Notes: generated by a model from the letters alone, not told the origin. A DNA stretch of 64,000 bases from Thalassospira sp. HJ (GCF_000948415.1 NZ_JYII01000012.1:558001-622000), one strand, 5' to 3'; counted from the first letter of the stretch, positions 1-9,576 are shown. Program-made: numbers and translations.

Positions 1-864
1 ATGCCGGAACACTTGCTGAGCAATGATCTTGCCCTGATGCAATATGACGATCCGCTGGCACTGGCCGTGATTGCGACCAAGGACCCGGAAAGCCCGATGG
101 CGCTGGCAGCAGCGATCCGCATGGGGCCGCACGCCAAGTGTAAGGAACTTATTACCGGCGTCTTTGAAGTCGTATCGGAAGCCACCAAACACGAACTGGT
201 GGCCGATTGCGCCAAACTTCTGACCAAGAACGCGTTCAGCCCGGAAGCCTTCCACCTTGTGCGCACGCGCGCATCCAATCATGTGGTGGAAATCCGCGAA
301 GCATATCGCCGCGCCATGGGCAATAACCTTCGGGCGTTGCTCGATGGCAAAATGGAAGCCCGCGCGTTTGTCGAAGAATTCATCGAGCTGGCCTCGAACG
401 GTAATCTGCGTATCGATATTTATCGCCGTCTGGTGATGAAACTGATGCGGTCCGATGCCGTGCGGCCGAGTGTGAAATTCATGCTGCTTGAACGGCTTGA
501 TCGTTTCCCGCAGATGGTCAAGCTTCAGATCGTCAATGAGGTCAATTCTGCGCCCGATACGCCGGAATACCAGACGCTCAAGCAGGAACTGCGCTGGATT
601 TACGAGGCAAAGCAGAAACAGCAATTGCCGCAGGCATCGCAGACACCGATCAATGCCTCCAACCCGGTCAAGTCATCCGGTCCGCAGATTACGGCAGCTG
701 ACCTTGTCGGGCGATCCCAGATTGATTTCGGCGCAGCTGCGGGCATGCATCGTCGCAACACCATCATCAAGCCGGCTGAGCCGACCTTGCGGCGTAATGC
801 TACACCCAACATCATGACCAGCGGCGGGTTTAGCACCCGCGAGCTTTCTTCCTGGCTGAACTAA
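1..864 (+). CDS. Hypothetical helical protein, 5' end possibly outside window
   Basis: I do not recognise this 287-residue protein. It opens at the first base of the window, so the ATG could be internal and the gene may begin upstream. Residues 1-205 are rich in Ala, Leu, Glu and Arg and look fully helical, possibly as a helical repeat. Residues 205-287 are Gln/Pro/Thr/Asn rich and probably disordered. No signal peptide or membrane segment is visible. It converges with the RHH gene across a gap of about 36 bases. Codon use matches the core genes around it. No function is proposed. Confidence 0.7.
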   Translation: MPEHLLSNDLALMQYDDPLALAVIATKDPESPMALAAAIRMGPHAKCKELITGVFEVVSEATKHELVADCAKLLTKNAFSPEAFHLVRTRASNHVVEIREAYRRAMGNNLRALLDGKMEARAFVEEFIELASNGNLRIDIYRRLVMKLMRSDAVRPSVKFMLLERLDRFPQMVKLQIVNEVNSAPDTPEYQTLKQELRWIYEAKQKQQLPQASQTPINASNPVKSSGPQITAADLVGRSQIDFGAAAGMHRRNTIIKPAEPTLRRNATPNIMTSGGFSTRELSSWLN

Positions 865-900
865 CCAGATAGACCTTTATTCACGCCGTCCTGGCTGTGA

Positions 901-1215
901 CTAGTTGTGCAGCGCGGATGTGGTGGCATCTGTTGACACGTGAACGTGCAGGCCAGCCTGTTTTTCCAGATAGACGGTGCAAATCACACGCACCAGTGAC
1001 GCAAAGTTCGGGATGTCGCCACGTTGGGCGACGACTTCGTCATGGATTTTGCCAAGGAACTGCGGGGTTGTGAAACCTTCGCCCGTGGCGATTTCATCAA
1101 GGATCTGCCAAAAGCGCAGTTCAAGGCGCAGGCTGGTCACAACACCGTTGATGCGGATGGAGCGGCTGACAGATTGATAAAGTTCGGGATCGGTTCCGGA
1201 ATAGATCTGACACAT
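901..1215 (-). CDS. Ribbon-helix-helix domain protein (RHH_4 type)
   Basis: This is a small probable DNA-binding protein of 104 residues. I chose the ATG giving MCQIYSGTDPELYQ because AGGAAAGG lies about eight bases upstream. A longer reading from a TTG at 1290 adds 25 residues of unlike composition. The segment SRSIRINGVVTSLRLELRFW has the arginine/hydrophobic pattern of the alphaproteobacterial RHH_4 family, followed by helices ending in a SLVRVICTVYLE-like segment. These proteins usually stand alone. The regulated target is unknown; family assignment is from recall of the pattern. Confidence 0.75.
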   Translation of the reverse strand: MCQIYSGTDPELYQSVSRSIRINGVVTSLRLELRFWQILDEIATGEGFTTPQFLGKIHDEVVAQRGDIPNFASLVRVICTVYLEKQAGLHVHVSTDATTSALHN

Positions 1216-1333
1216 TTGGACGGCCTTTCCTGTTGGTGCCACCGTTACATGATGTCCGGCGGTCTTCTTTTTGGTTGGCGCAATGGTCAATCAAATGGCG
1301 CCCAAACGCAATGAACGTTTGGGCGCAGATGCA

Positions 1334-1915
1334 TTACAATTTGATTTCGGTGCCAAGCACCTTAAGAAAGGCCGCCATCCATTTCGGGTGGGCGGGCCAT
1401 GCCGGGGCAGTCACCAGATTGCCATCGGTACAGGCATCATCAATGTCGATGTCGGCGTAAATGCCGCCACCCAGTTTGACCTCCGGTGCACAGGCCGGAT
1501 AGGCCGAGATTTTGCGATCCTTGATGATATCGGCCGCAGCCAGAAGCTGTGCACCATGACAGACAGCGGCAATCGGTTTGTCCGCGTCATGGAAATCGCG
1601 GACCAGACGAATGACATCCTCGTTCAGGCGCAGATATTCAGGTGCGCGACCACCGGGGATTACCAGCGCGTCGTAATCTTCGGCACGTGCGGTCGCGAAA
1701 TCGGCATTAAGTGCAAAGTTATGACCGCGCTTTTCGCTATAGGTCTGATCCCCTTCGAAATCATGGATGGCGGTCGCCACCGTATCGCCAGCCTTTTTAT
1801 CCGGGCAGACGGCATCAACATGATGGCCAACGGCCAGAAGGGTCTGGAACGGCACCATGGTTTCGTAGTCTTCGGCATAGTCACCGGTGATCATCAGAAT
1901 TTTTTTCGCAGACAT
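1334..1915 (-). CDS. DJ-1/PfpI family protein (class I glutamine amidotransferase-like)
   Basis: This 193-residue protein has the DJ-1/PfpI fold signature. It begins [15 protein letters not shown], has a [12 protein letters not shown] segment, and carries the nucleophile elbow AVCHGAQ with Cys119 followed by His120. Family members act as chaperone/deglycase-like enzymes, proteases or isonitrile hydratases; which applies cannot be read here. It is cytoplasmic, with no signal peptide. The start is supported by GGGAGGA just upstream of the ATG. The gene is monocistronic, separated from mscS by a terminator. Confidence 0.88.
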   Translation of the reverse strand: MSAKKILMITGDYAEDYETMVPFQTLLAVGHHVDAVCPDKKAGDTVATAIHDFEGDQTYSEKRGHNFALNADFATARAEDYDALVIPGGRAPEYLRLNEDVIRLVRDFHDADKPIAAVCHGAQLLAAADIIKDRKISAYPACAPEVKLGGGIYADIDIDDACTDGNLVTAPAWPAHPKWMAAFLKVLGTEIKL

Positions 1916-2047
1916 ATTTTATCCTCCCGCTTGTTTTGATTTGCCCTTAAGGGGCAAGGGCAGGGAACTATACGCCTGATGGCAATGGTGCGGGTAACAG
2001 CCGGGTACTACGTCGCTGGTAAGGGAGTGAGCGGTGGGCAGAGGCAC

Positions 2048-2083
2048 AAAAAAAAAGAGGCCCGATCGGGCCTCTTTTGCAAA
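2048..2083 (-). terminator. Intrinsic terminator of the mscS-like gene
   Basis: The perfect palindrome AGAGGCCCGATCGGGCCTCT spans 2056-2075. It is followed on the minus strand by a run of nine T, so it terminates transcripts from the MscS gene. The plus-strand side has only four T. Confidence 0.9.
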
Positions 2084-2105
2084 GAAGATGATTGGAAAAA
2101 AAAAC

Positions 2106-3089
2106 TCAGCTTTTCGCAGCTGGTGTCTTTTTCGCCGCTGTGGTTTTGGCGGTTGATTTTGATGCGGTTGACCGCGAACGGGTCGCCGGTTTCTTGGCCG
2201 TAGCCGGTTTCGCAGCGGTTTTGGTCGCCGGTTTGGCAGCCGACTTTGCAGCACTTGCGGTTTCCGGGCTTTCGATGATGTGAAGGTCGCGCTGCGGGAA
2301 CGGGATCGAGAAGCCGGCAGCTTCGAGTTCCGTTTTCGACTTGCGGGTCAGATCAAAGAAGGTCGGCCAGAATTCGCTGGTGGCAACCCAGCCACGTGCG
2401 GTCAGATCGACCGAGCTTTCGCCAAGGGTGGCGACAAAGCTCATCGGTTCCGGGTCCTTGAGAACGCGTTCGTCGGAAGCGACAAGGTTTTTGAGGAACT
2501 CGAGTGCTGCATCGACATCATCGTCATAGGCGATACCGACCTTGATATCGAGACGTCGGGTCGGGTTGCGCGAGTAGTTTTTGATCGCGCTGTTCCAGAT
2601 TTGCGAGTTAGGTGCTGAAATAAACACACCATCCGGCGTCTTGAGCAGGGTGGTGAAGAGGGTGATTTCAACGACCGTGCCCGAAATCGAACCGGCTTCG
2701 ACAAATTCATCGATCTTGAGCGGACGCAGGATCAGAATCATGACGCCAGCAGCGATGTTTGACAGCGTGCCCTGCAGAGCCAGACCAATCGCCAGGCCGG
2801 CGGCACCGAGAACGGCAATGATGCTGGTCGTTTCAACGCCGAAGTTCGACAGGACGGCGATGAGGACAAAAATCAGAATGGCATAGCGGACAATGCTTGA
2901 GGCCAGCGGTTTCAGAGTCGCATCAACAAATTTTGCATTCTTAAGGGAATGGCGCACCAATGCGGCTGCCCGACCGGCGATCCACCAGCCCACGATCAGT
3001 ATCAGGATGGCGCCGAGAAGGTCGAGGCCAAACCCAAGCGCAAAGCCCTTTAGCATTTCTGTGATGGTCGCTACATCGGTTTCAATCAT
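2106..3089 (-). CDS. MscS-family mechanosensitive channel with Lys/Ala-rich C-terminal tail
   Basis: This small-conductance mechanosensitive channel homologue (327 residues) sits in the inner membrane and would release solutes on osmotic downshock. Hydrophobic segments lie at about 15-40, 60-85 and 88-120. The last is the pore helix, with the Gly/Ala pattern GLAIGLALQGTLSNIAAGV. The cytoplasmic beta domain follows to about residue 270. The final 50-odd residues are almost only Ala, Lys, Thr, Ser and Pro, resembling histone H1-like tails, which is not standard for the family. GAGGTTC precedes the ATG. The gene is divergent from the OmpA lipoprotein. Confidence 0.9.
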   Translation of the reverse strand: MIETDVATITEMLKGFALGFGLDLLGAILILIVGWWIAGRAAALVRHSLKNAKFVDATLKPLASSIVRYAILIFVLIAVLSNFGVETTSIIAVLGAAGLAIGLALQGTLSNIAAGVMILILRPLKIDEFVEAGSISGTVVEITLFTTLLKTPDGVFISAPNSQIWNSAIKNYSRNPTRRLDIKVGIAYDDDVDAALEFLKNLVASDERVLKDPEPMSFVATLGESSVDLTARGWVATSEFWPTFFDLTRKSKTELEAAGFSIPFPQRDLHIIESPETASAAKSAAKPATKTAAKPATAKKPATRSRSTASKSTAKTTAAKKTPAAKS

Positions 3090-3315
3090 TTGAACCTCGT
3101 TCGCTCCGTGTCATAATTGTGTTGATTGCCAACCATACTTCTGTATGAGAGGATTAACATTACAGGTTTGAGTGTGCTTGAAAAGTGTGATGCAATCACC
3201 AATTCTTTCTAGGTGTATGGAACAAACCGTATTTCTGTTCGTTAAAGACCATAATATCACCATCATTGGTGTTAAGTTAGTTAGTGAATAACAACCTTTA
3301 AGACAGGGGTAAGAC

Positions 3316-4212
3316 ATGCAGATCCGTCCGAAAATTCTTTTTGCTCTTGGTGGCGTAGCGCTTCTGAGTGCATGTAGCACCGTCGAGAACAGCGGTACCG
3401 CTGTTCCTTATGGTGGTAACCCGTTCACCTACAGCAGCTCGGTTTCTTCTGCGCTTGCGTCGCAGGAGCCGACCACCGATTTCGGTAAAGCGCTGAAAAC
3501 CGAATATCTTGCTTATGCACAGCGTGAAGCTGACGAGTGGTATGACTACTTCGACGCTGACTTCTTCGCGAAGAAAGCCGGTCGCGTAAGCGGTGATACC
3601 ATTGTTCTTCCGGAAGATCCGGCAAACTGGCGTTTCTCGGATGAAGAAATTGCACAGAAACGTGCTGTTCGTGACGAACTGCTCGCACTTCTGGACGATG
3701 GCAAACGTGAAGAGAAACCGGCAACCGCCGCTGTTGCTCAGGCCCGCTTTGACTGCTGGGTTGAGGAAAGCGAAGAAGGCTGGCAGACCGAGCTGATCAG
3801 CCAGTGCTGGAAAGACTTCGAAGCTGCAATGGCAGAACTCCGCGCTGTTGAGCCGGCTGCACCGGCACCTGTTGCTGCTGCTGAGCCGCGTCTGTTCACC
3901 ATCTTCTTCGATTTCGACAGTGTTGCAATCACCCCGGTTTCCGAGCGTGTTCTTGATGCCGCTGCTGAGCAGTGGGCAACCTCGATGGGTGACATCACCG
4001 TTGTTGGTCACACCGACTCCTCGGGTTCGGCTGCCTATAACCTTGGCCTGTCCGAGCGTCGTGCAGCAGCTGCCCTTGGTGAGCTGACCGGTCGTGGCGT
4101 TAAAGGTGACATGATTGAAAGCGATGCCGTTGGTGAAGGCGATCTTCTGATCCCGACTCCGGATGGTGTTCGCGAGCCGCGTAACCGTCGTGTGACGATT
4201 TCTGTCGACTAA
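3316..4212 (+). CDS. OmpA-family outer-membrane lipoprotein
   Basis: This 298-residue lipoprotein has a signal peptide with lipobox LLSAC, cleaved before Cys20. Residues 20-180 form an unfamiliar domain rich in Tyr, Trp, Glu and Ala. The C-terminal 110 residues are an OmpA/MotB-like peptidoglycan-binding domain, with FFDFDSVAITP, VVGHTDSSGSAAYNLGLSERRA and EPRNRRVTI-type motifs. It probably tethers the outer membrane to peptidoglycan. Its codons are strongly biased, which suggests high expression. CAGGGG precedes the start. A strong terminator ends it, so it is a single-gene unit. (The motif spans about residues 230-255.). Confidence 0.88.
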   Translation: MQIRPKILFALGGVALLSACSTVENSGTAVPYGGNPFTYSSSVSSALASQEPTTDFGKALKTEYLAYAQREADEWYDYFDADFFAKKAGRVSGDTIVLPEDPANWRFSDEEIAQKRAVRDELLALLDDGKREEKPATAAVAQARFDCWVEESEEGWQTELISQCWKDFEAAMAELRAVEPAAPAPVAAAEPRLFTIFFDFDSVAITPVSERVLDAAAEQWATSMGDITVVGHTDSSGSAAYNLGLSERRAAAALGELTGRGVKGDMIESDAVGEGDLLIPTPDGVREPRNRRVTISVD

Positions 4213-4240
4213 TCACCGACATTTACGAAATCTTTGGCAA

Positions 4241-4270
4241 CGAGGTGGCATTATGCCACCTCGTTGTTTT
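4241..4270 (+). terminator. Intrinsic terminator of the OmpA lipoprotein gene
   Basis: CGAGGTGGCA pairs with TGCCACCTCG around the loop TTA (4241-4263) and is followed by TTGTTTTT. It lies 29 bases after the stop codon. Confidence 0.9.
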
Positions 4271-4382
4271 TATATGTGGTTTTGACCATCCGGCGATTTT
4301 TCGCGGAAACAGGTGTTGAATTTGGGATTAATGTGAATAATCTCTGGATTGTAATCCTGATGTAAGTGAGAGGCGGGGACAT

Positions 4383-5036
4383 ATGCTGAAGGCCATCAAG
4401 TCGGTCTTTTCGCAGCGCTCGGGGGGCGTTGCTCTTGCAGTTGCGACACTGGCGGTAATGACCACCGCCTTCTTGCCGACCGCGCGTGCGGCAGACAAAA
4501 CTCCTATCGTTCCGTTCGAGCGTTATTTTGCAGACCTGCGTGGTGATGGCAAAACCCTGCGCTTCAACGCGTTCTCTGGCGAAATTCCGGGCAAGCGTAT
4601 CAAAGAACTTCTGCGTTCCGGTGCGGTCATCGGTGACCGAATCCTTCTTGCCGAAGATGTCGCGGTTTATTTCCCGGATGGCTATATCGTTCAGTCCCAG
4701 GCGAATTTCGCGAAATATGTCCCGAAAATCGGTGTGAAGCCGACCAAGGTTGAATCGCGTGACGACCTGGTTGAAAACCCGCGCTATGCGCTGGTCGAGC
4801 GGTTCGACACCATCCTTGGTCATGAATGCGCACGTACCGAATATGCCAACGGCTTTGCTGCCCTTCGTATCAAGCCGGACGGCGTGATGTCGCTGGTGCT
4901 TGAAACGGCGGGTCACTTTGACGCGCTTGTTGAAGAACACACTACGGCCTACACTGTGACCAGTGCCGTGCAGCCGATCTTTATGGGCAATCAGGGACTT
5001 GTCCCGGATCTGATGGCGCAGTGCCGCCGCGGCTAA
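4383..5036 (+). CDS. Secreted protein of unknown function
   Basis: This 217-residue protein has a basic N-terminus, a hydrophobic core (about residues 16-30) and an ALA-like cleavage site before ADKTPIV, so it is probably exported to the periplasm. The mature part has no repeat and no catalytic motif that I recognise. It contains two cysteines (in GHECART and the C-terminal MAQCRRG) that could form a disulfide. GAGGCGGGG precedes the ATG. It is flanked by terminators on both sides and is transcribed alone. No function is proposed. Confidence 0.8.
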   Translation: MLKAIKSVFSQRSGGVALAVATLAVMTTAFLPTARAADKTPIVPFERYFADLRGDGKTLRFNAFSGEIPGKRIKELLRSGAVIGDRILLAEDVAVYFPDGYIVQSQANFAKYVPKIGVKPTKVESRDDLVENPRYALVERFDTILGHECARTEYANGFAALRIKPDGVMSLVLETAGHFDALVEEHTTAYTVTSAVQPIFMGNQGLVPDLMAQCRRG

Positions 5037-5059
5037 ACACGTTTCAGGATATCGAATTT

Positions 5060-5091
5060 AAAAAGGCACCGGATCATCCGGTGCCTTTTTT
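5060..5091. terminator. Bidirectional terminator between convergent genes
   Basis: AAAAAGGCACCGGAT pairs with ATCCGGTGCCTTTTT around a single C. There are T runs on both strands, so it serves the secreted protein on plus and the CoA-binding protein on minus. Confidence 0.9.
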
Positions 5092-5116
5092 AGTTTCTGG
5101 TTCAATCGACCGGGAT

Positions 5117-5539
5117 TTAGGACAGGCGCGGCAATTCAATCGCCGGGCAACGGTCCATGACCGCAGTCATCCCGTTGGCAACGGCCTTGGCACAGGCATC
5201 AGGATTAATCACGCCAAGCTGCATCCAGACCGATTTGGCGCCAATGGCAATCGCATCATCGACGACACCCGCCGCATCCTCGCTGTTGCGGAAGATATCG
5301 ACCATATCGACGGGCACCGAAATCTCGGAAAGATCGGCGACCACCGTCTGGCCGTGAATGGTGCCGCCCGCCTGACCGGGATTGACCGGAATAACCGTGT
5401 AACCGTGATCAAGCAGGAACTTCATCACCCGGTTGGACGGGCGTTCCGGCTTGGGGCTTGCACCGACAAGGGCAATGGTTTTTGTGGTATCCAGCAGGGT
5501 TTTGATATCCGGATCTGTGGGATTTTGAAATTCAGCCAT
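5117..5539 (-). CDS. CoA-binding protein (YccU-like)
   Basis: This 140-residue cytoplasmic protein consists of a single CoA-binding Rossmann domain of the succinyl-CoA-synthetase-alpha type. IALVGASPKPERPSNRVMKF is the nucleotide-binding loop near residues 22-41. VIPVNPGQAGGTIHG, VDIFRNSEDAAGV and SVWMQLGV follow in the family order. Stand-alone members such as E. coli YccU have no settled function. The gene is monocistronic; it ends at the shared terminator and is divergent from msrQ. Confidence 0.88.
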   Translation of the reverse strand: MAEFQNPTDPDIKTLLDTTKTIALVGASPKPERPSNRVMKFLLDHGYTVIPVNPGQAGGTIHGQTVVADLSEISVPVDMVDIFRNSEDAAGVVDDAIAIGAKSVWMQLGVINPDACAKAVANGMTAVMDRCPAIELPRLS

Positions 5540-5752
5540 TCGGTTTCATCCGCTTTCGGTGATCGATACGTATGATTGTTGTTGGAATGTTATATTGTCT
5601 GGTGCGTCCTGCAACTTTGATATGCGTCATCAGATGGTACGCCGGACAAGAGTGGTAAGCCACTCGCGGAAAGTTGAAGGCATTTTAGGTGACGCTGGTC
5701 CTCAGATGCGGTTTGACTAGGGGATCGCTGACAGCACACTGGTTTGGTTTGA

Positions 5753-6631
5753 ATGTATCCTTGGCTTGATCCATCCGGACGGTTTTCGTTTTTCAAGCTT
5801 ATCGTCTTTGTCGCCCTTCTGGTGCCGGGCATTGTTTTGCTATGGCCGGTGATTGCGCAGGGTGGGGCGACCATACCGGTCAAGGAAGCCATTCTTGAAA
5901 GCGGTGAATGGACGATCCGCATTTTGCTGATCACGCTTCTGGTGACACCGCTTCGCCGCATCACACGGTTTTCAAAACTTGTGCAGGTCCGTCGGCAGAT
6001 CGGGGTTGCGGCATTTTGTTATGTGATGATCCATTTCGGGCTTTATGCCATCAGCCAGAACCTTGATGTTGTCCGTATCGCCAGCGAGATCGTTTTGCGG
6101 ATTTACCTGACAATCGGGTTCGTTGCCGTGGTCGGGTTGGCGGTTTTGACAGCGACCTCGACCAAATCGGCCATGCGCCGTTTGGGGGCAAAATGGGTGC
6201 GCCTGCACAAGCTGGTCTATCCGATTGCCGTGCTTGGCGTGGTGCATTTCTTTTTGCAGTCAAAAATCGATGTCAGCGAAGCCACCCTGATGGCCGGAAT
6301 GTTTGTCGGGCTGATGCTCTATCGCTTTGCCCATTGGCGGGGCTGGTCGCTGCGGTCGAGCACGACCTTGCTGTCAATTGCGGTACTCGCCGGGTTGGCG
6401 ACAGCCGGGATCGAATATGCGTGGTACGCCTTGGCAACGGGTATTCCAGCTGATCGCGTGGTAGCGGCCAATCTGGAATGGATGTGGCCGCTCCGCCCGG
6501 CATGGAATGTGTTGCTGGCCGGGCTCATGATCGGGGTGATTGCCCAGTTTGGGCGCGATAAACCAGTGCGGAGCTTGATTGCGCGGGTTGTTGGCGGACA
6601 GAAAATGGCTGCCGGTGCGTCTTCGCGTTAG
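5753..6631 (+). CDS. msrQ: MsrQ-like haem-binding membrane subunit (ferric reductase-like)
   Basis: This 292-residue polytopic inner-membrane protein matches MsrQ (formerly YedZ), the b-haem quinol-linked electron donor of the periplasmic methionine sulfoxide reductase MsrP. It starts with the family pattern (PW, GRFS, KLIVF) and has a TPLRR turn near residue 65. QIGVAAFCYVMIHFGLY supplies a candidate haem-ligand His, and further histidines lie in LHKLVYPIAVLGVVHFF. There are about six to eight hydrophobic segments; the C-terminal third (about 200-275) is longer than in E. coli. No msrP lies on either side. The start has only a weak upstream purine stretch. Confidence 0.8.
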   Translation: MYPWLDPSGRFSFFKLIVFVALLVPGIVLLWPVIAQGGATIPVKEAILESGEWTIRILLITLLVTPLRRITRFSKLVQVRRQIGVAAFCYVMIHFGLYAISQNLDVVRIASEIVLRIYLTIGFVAVVGLAVLTATSTKSAMRRLGAKWVRLHKLVYPIAVLGVVHFFLQSKIDVSEATLMAGMFVGLMLYRFAHWRGWSLRSSTTLLSIAVLAGLATAGIEYAWYALATGIPADRVVAANLEWMWPLRPAWNVLLAGLMIGVIAQFGRDKPVRSLIARVVGGQKMAAGASSR

Positions 6632-6662
6632 GCAAGGCCATCAGATATCAGCCGCACTCGAT

Positions 6663-6702
6663 AAAACGCGGTCCACCGTCGGATCAGGGACAGTGGACCG
6701 CG
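6663..6702 (-). terminator. Intrinsic terminator of the dCache chemoreceptor gene
   Basis: CGCGGTCCAC (6667-6676) pairs with GTGGACCGCG (6693-6702). On the minus strand the stem is followed by TTTTAT. It lies just after the receptor stop codon. Confidence 0.75.
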
Positions 6703-6710
6703 AGTATTGA

Positions 6711-8681
6711 TTATTCCGTGCGGATCTTGTTGAGGAAGTTATTGGTCTCGCGACGGAGATTGACCGAATAGTCCATCAGTTCATTGGCCGATTTCAGAAC
6801 CGTATTGGCACTTTCAGTCGACCGGACGGCAGCCGCACTGACCAGGCTGATGCTTTCGGTCACGCCATTCGTTCCGATAGAGGCATTTTCAACACTGCCC
6901 GAAATTTCCTGGGTCGCCGCGCCTTGTTCCTCCACTGCTGCGGCAATCGCCGATGCACTTTCATTGAGTTCGCCGACAATGTCGGTGATTTCGTTGATCG
7001 CGGTCGAGGACAGCTTGGTCGCGTTCTGGATGCTTTCGATCTGCTCGGAGATTTCCTGTGTTGCGCGACTGGTTTGCGAGGCGAGGTTCTTGACCTCGTT
7101 GGCGACAACGGCAAAGCCCTTGCCTGCTTCGCCCGCGCGGGCGGCTTCGATCGTGGCATTTAGCGCCAGAAGGTTGGTCTGGGCCGCGATGTCGTTGATC
7201 AGCGCAATCACATCGCCAATGCGTGCAGATGCCTCTACAAGGCCATCGACCGTTTCACGTGTGCTTGTGGCCTTGTTTGAGACATTGGCGGCCACGTCAC
7301 TGGAATGGTTGGCCTGACGGCTGATTTCCGTGATCGAGGCGGACAGTTCCTCGGACGAGGCGGCGACAGTTGCCACGTTGTTCGAAGCGTTCTGTGCCGC
7401 GTTCATGCCGATCTTTGCCTGCTGGGTGGTTTCTTCGGCGGTGCCGGACATGATGCGTGACGCGTCATCCATGTCGCGGGCGGCGCTCTCAAGGCCGTCG
7501 ATGATGGTACCGACTGTGTTTTCAAAATCATTGGCAAGCTTGCGACCCAGCGCCTTTTTCTCTTCCTCGTTTCTCTTGCGCATTTCAGCCTGTTCGGCCT
7601 CAAGACTTTTCATGCGTAGCGCGTTGGTTTGGAAAATGACGACAGCACTGGCCATCTCGCCGATTTCGTCCTTCTTGTCCTTGGCGGGGACTTCGGTTTC
7701 CAGCGCGCCACCGGCGATTTTGTTCATCGCCTGGGTCATGGCCCGTATCGGATGAGAGATCGACCGGTTAACGCCAAAGGCGATCAAAAGCGCAACAAGC
7801 AGGGTCACGATGCTCACGCCCAGTGACAGCGTGGTGGCGTCATTTAGTGCTGTTGCGAAGAAACTGCGATCAATCCCCATGACCACAATGCCAAGGTTCT
7901 GGCCGCTGAAATCCGCAATAGGCCGGGCCATCAAAGCCAGTTCGATGCCATTGGCATCCTTGGGAGCAAGGATCTGTTCACCGCTACGTGCCGCGGCCAG
8001 TTCCGGTGCACTGATATCAAGGAAGCCTTCCGGGAAGGTAGAGGCAAAAACCTCATAGGTGCCGTCACGGTCGATCAGCAGCGCGGCATCGGTGTTGGAG
8101 CGCATCTTGAAGTTTTCAAAGAAGGCTGGGCCGAAGGACAGGCCGAATTCGACCGATCCGACATGGGTGCCACCATTGAAAACCGGTGTGACACCGCGCA
8201 TGCCAAGACCGGCAACCCCGACTTCAAGGCCGCTTATCGGTTTTCGCGTTTCATTGGTTTCAACAACCGTCTTGCGGAACGAAGACAGATCATCGCCGAA
8301 TTTCTCAAGGTTGTGAACCCGCAGGAACGAGATGGCGGGAGCCTTGTGGAACTGGAATTGGCGCACGCCGTGGTTTTCTTTGAGTTCGGCAAATCCGGGG
8401 CCAAAGATATCGGCCAGCGTGTCACGGTCATCATCGGCCATAGCTTTCTGGGCGGCGGGGATGGTTGCAGCAAAGTCTGCCATGGCAAGGGCACGGGCGG
8501 CCTCCATGTCGAGCGCACTTCGCAACTGTTCGAAATTGGCGCGCAGTTCGCGTTGTTCCGCGCCGGCAACAATATCGCGTTCAATGGAAAGATTGATAAG
8601 TCCGATAACCAGTGCGGTTGCAAAGGTTATGAAGATCATGGCGGCACTTAGTCGCGGCCCAATTTTCAGAGATTTCAACAT
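6711..8681 (-). CDS. Methyl-accepting chemotaxis protein, periplasmic double-cache sensor
   Basis: This transmembrane chemoreceptor (656 residues from the chosen ATG) has a first membrane helix at about 9-30 and a periplasmic sensor at about 31-285. The sensor has [37 protein letters not shown] and SVEFGLSF, which fit the dCache_3 family. A second helix (about 288-310), HAMP, and an MA signalling domain follow; the hairpin tip reads [21 protein letters not shown] preferred MLKSLKIGP because GGGGAAA lies upstream; an ATG 24 bases earlier has no ribosome site. No other che genes adjoin it. The ligand is unknown. Confidence 0.92.
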   Translation of the reverse strand: MLKSLKIGPRLSAAMIFITFATALVIGLINLSIERDIVAGAEQRELRANFEQLRSALDMEAARALAMADFAATIPAAQKAMADDDRDTLADIFGPGFAELKENHGVRQFQFHKAPAISFLRVHNLEKFGDDLSSFRKTVVETNETRKPISGLEVGVAGLGMRGVTPVFNGGTHVGSVEFGLSFGPAFFENFKMRSNTDAALLIDRDGTYEVFASTFPEGFLDISAPELAAARSGEQILAPKDANGIELALMARPIADFSGQNLGIVVMGIDRSFFATALNDATTLSLGVSIVTLLVALLIAFGVNRSISHPIRAMTQAMNKIAGGALETEVPAKDKKDEIGEMASAVVIFQTNALRMKSLEAEQAEMRKRNEEEKKALGRKLANDFENTVGTIIDGLESAARDMDDASRIMSGTAEETTQQAKIGMNAAQNASNNVATVAASSEELSASITEISRQANHSSDVAANVSNKATSTRETVDGLVEASARIGDVIALINDIAAQTNLLALNATIEAARAGEAGKGFAVVANEVKNLASQTSRATQEISEQIESIQNATKLSSTAINEITDIVGELNESASAIAAAVEEQGAATQEISGSVENASIGTNGVTESISLVSAAAVRSTESANTVLKSANELMDYSVNLRRETNNFLNKIRTE

Positions 8682-8846
8682 GTCCAGATTTCCCCGCCTG
8701 TCCATTTTGTGTTTTTAGAAGAGCTGTAAATATTCGGTCTTCCATAAACTTGCAGGGATTATCTAAACTCAAATATATAGTTATGTGAATACGTGAAAGT
8801 GCTGGTATTTACAGATTATAACGTGAACATGTAATAATAAATGATC

Positions 8847-8886
8847 ATCAAAACTTGCGGAAACTTTGCTGTCCGCAAGTTTTGAT
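8847..8886 (-). terminator. Hairpin after the LysE-type exporter gene
   Basis: A perfect 15-base inverted repeat (ATCAAAACTTGCGGA and its complement) surrounds a 10-base loop. It lies 34 bases past the exporter stop on the minus strand. The stem ends in TTTTGAT rather than a pure T run. Confidence 0.7.
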
Positions 8887-8919
8887 GTCTTGGGGAAATC
8901 GGCCGAGAGGGATTGTTAC

Positions 8920-9549
8920 TCAGGCGGCAGCGCGGCGGGTAAGCGCGGTCAGCAAGCCAGCCCCGATCATGACGCCGCCACCGACGCGGGTCAGGCGGCG
9001 CAGGGCCGATGGATGGCGGAACCGTTCGCGCAGGGCGCTGGCCATTACTGCCCAGATCGCGACATTGATCGCAGCCAGGATGACAAAGGTCGCAGTCATG
9101 ATGATGAACTGCGGCAGCAAAGGATCGCCGGCAGTGACGAACTGCGGGACAAAGGCGATGAAGAAGACAATGCCCTTGGGGTTCAGCGCAGTCACGATAT
9201 AGGCCTGAATGAACATGCGTGACGGGCGGTTGCGTTTGGCATCCGGGTTGTCATGCAGGGCTTCGGGCTTTTCGCGCCACATTTTGATCCCGAGATAGAT
9301 CAGATAGGCAGCCCCACCGAGTTTGAGGACTGTAAAGGCCTCTGCCGAAGCGGCTAAAAGTGCACCGGCCCCGGCAAGTGAAATCGTCATCGCCGTCAGA
9401 TCACCCAACGCAACGCCCGGAACTGTCGCCCATGCGGTTTGTTTTCCCTTGCCGAGTGCATAGCTTACGACAAGCATGATGGTCGGGCCGGGGATGGCCA
9501 GAACAACAGCGCAGGCAAAAGCAAAGGCAAGCCAGATTTCAAACGACAT
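8920..9549 (-). CDS. LysE/RhtB-family amino-acid exporter
   Basis: This 209-residue inner-membrane protein has about six hydrophobic segments. It shows the LysE-family N-terminal pattern AIPGPTIMLVVSYALGKGK with the conserved PGP near residues 20-22, followed by ALGDLTAM and LGGAAYLIYLGIKMWR. Members export amino acids such as homoserine, threonine or lysine; the substrate cannot be read. A pair of cytoplasmic charged stretches (residues 105-118) fits the family hinge. GGAG precedes the start. No LysR-type regulator is next to it. Confidence 0.9.
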   Translation of the reverse strand: MSFEIWLAFAFACAVVLAIPGPTIMLVVSYALGKGKQTAWATVPGVALGDLTAMTISLAGAGALLAASAEAFTVLKLGGAAYLIYLGIKMWREKPEALHDNPDAKRNRPSRMFIQAYIVTALNPKGIVFFIAFVPQFVTAGDPLLPQFIIMTATFVILAAINVAIWAVMASALRERFRHPSALRRLTRVGGGVMIGAGLLTALTRRAAA

Positions 9550-9576
9550 GGGTCGGTCTCCAAAACACGGTATTGA

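Noticed and set aside
1271-1939. Long plus-strand open frame opposite the DJ-1/PfpI gene (also 25753-26589 minus, 29256-30320 minus, 45275-46567 minus)
   Set aside because: Each lies antisense to a convincing gene with known motifs. Their residues show the Arg/His/Gln-rich bias of high-GC shadow frames, and none has a good ribosome site.
5540-5752. Remnant of msrP upstream of msrQ
   Set aside because: No molybdopterin or Tat motif is found in any frame of this gap.
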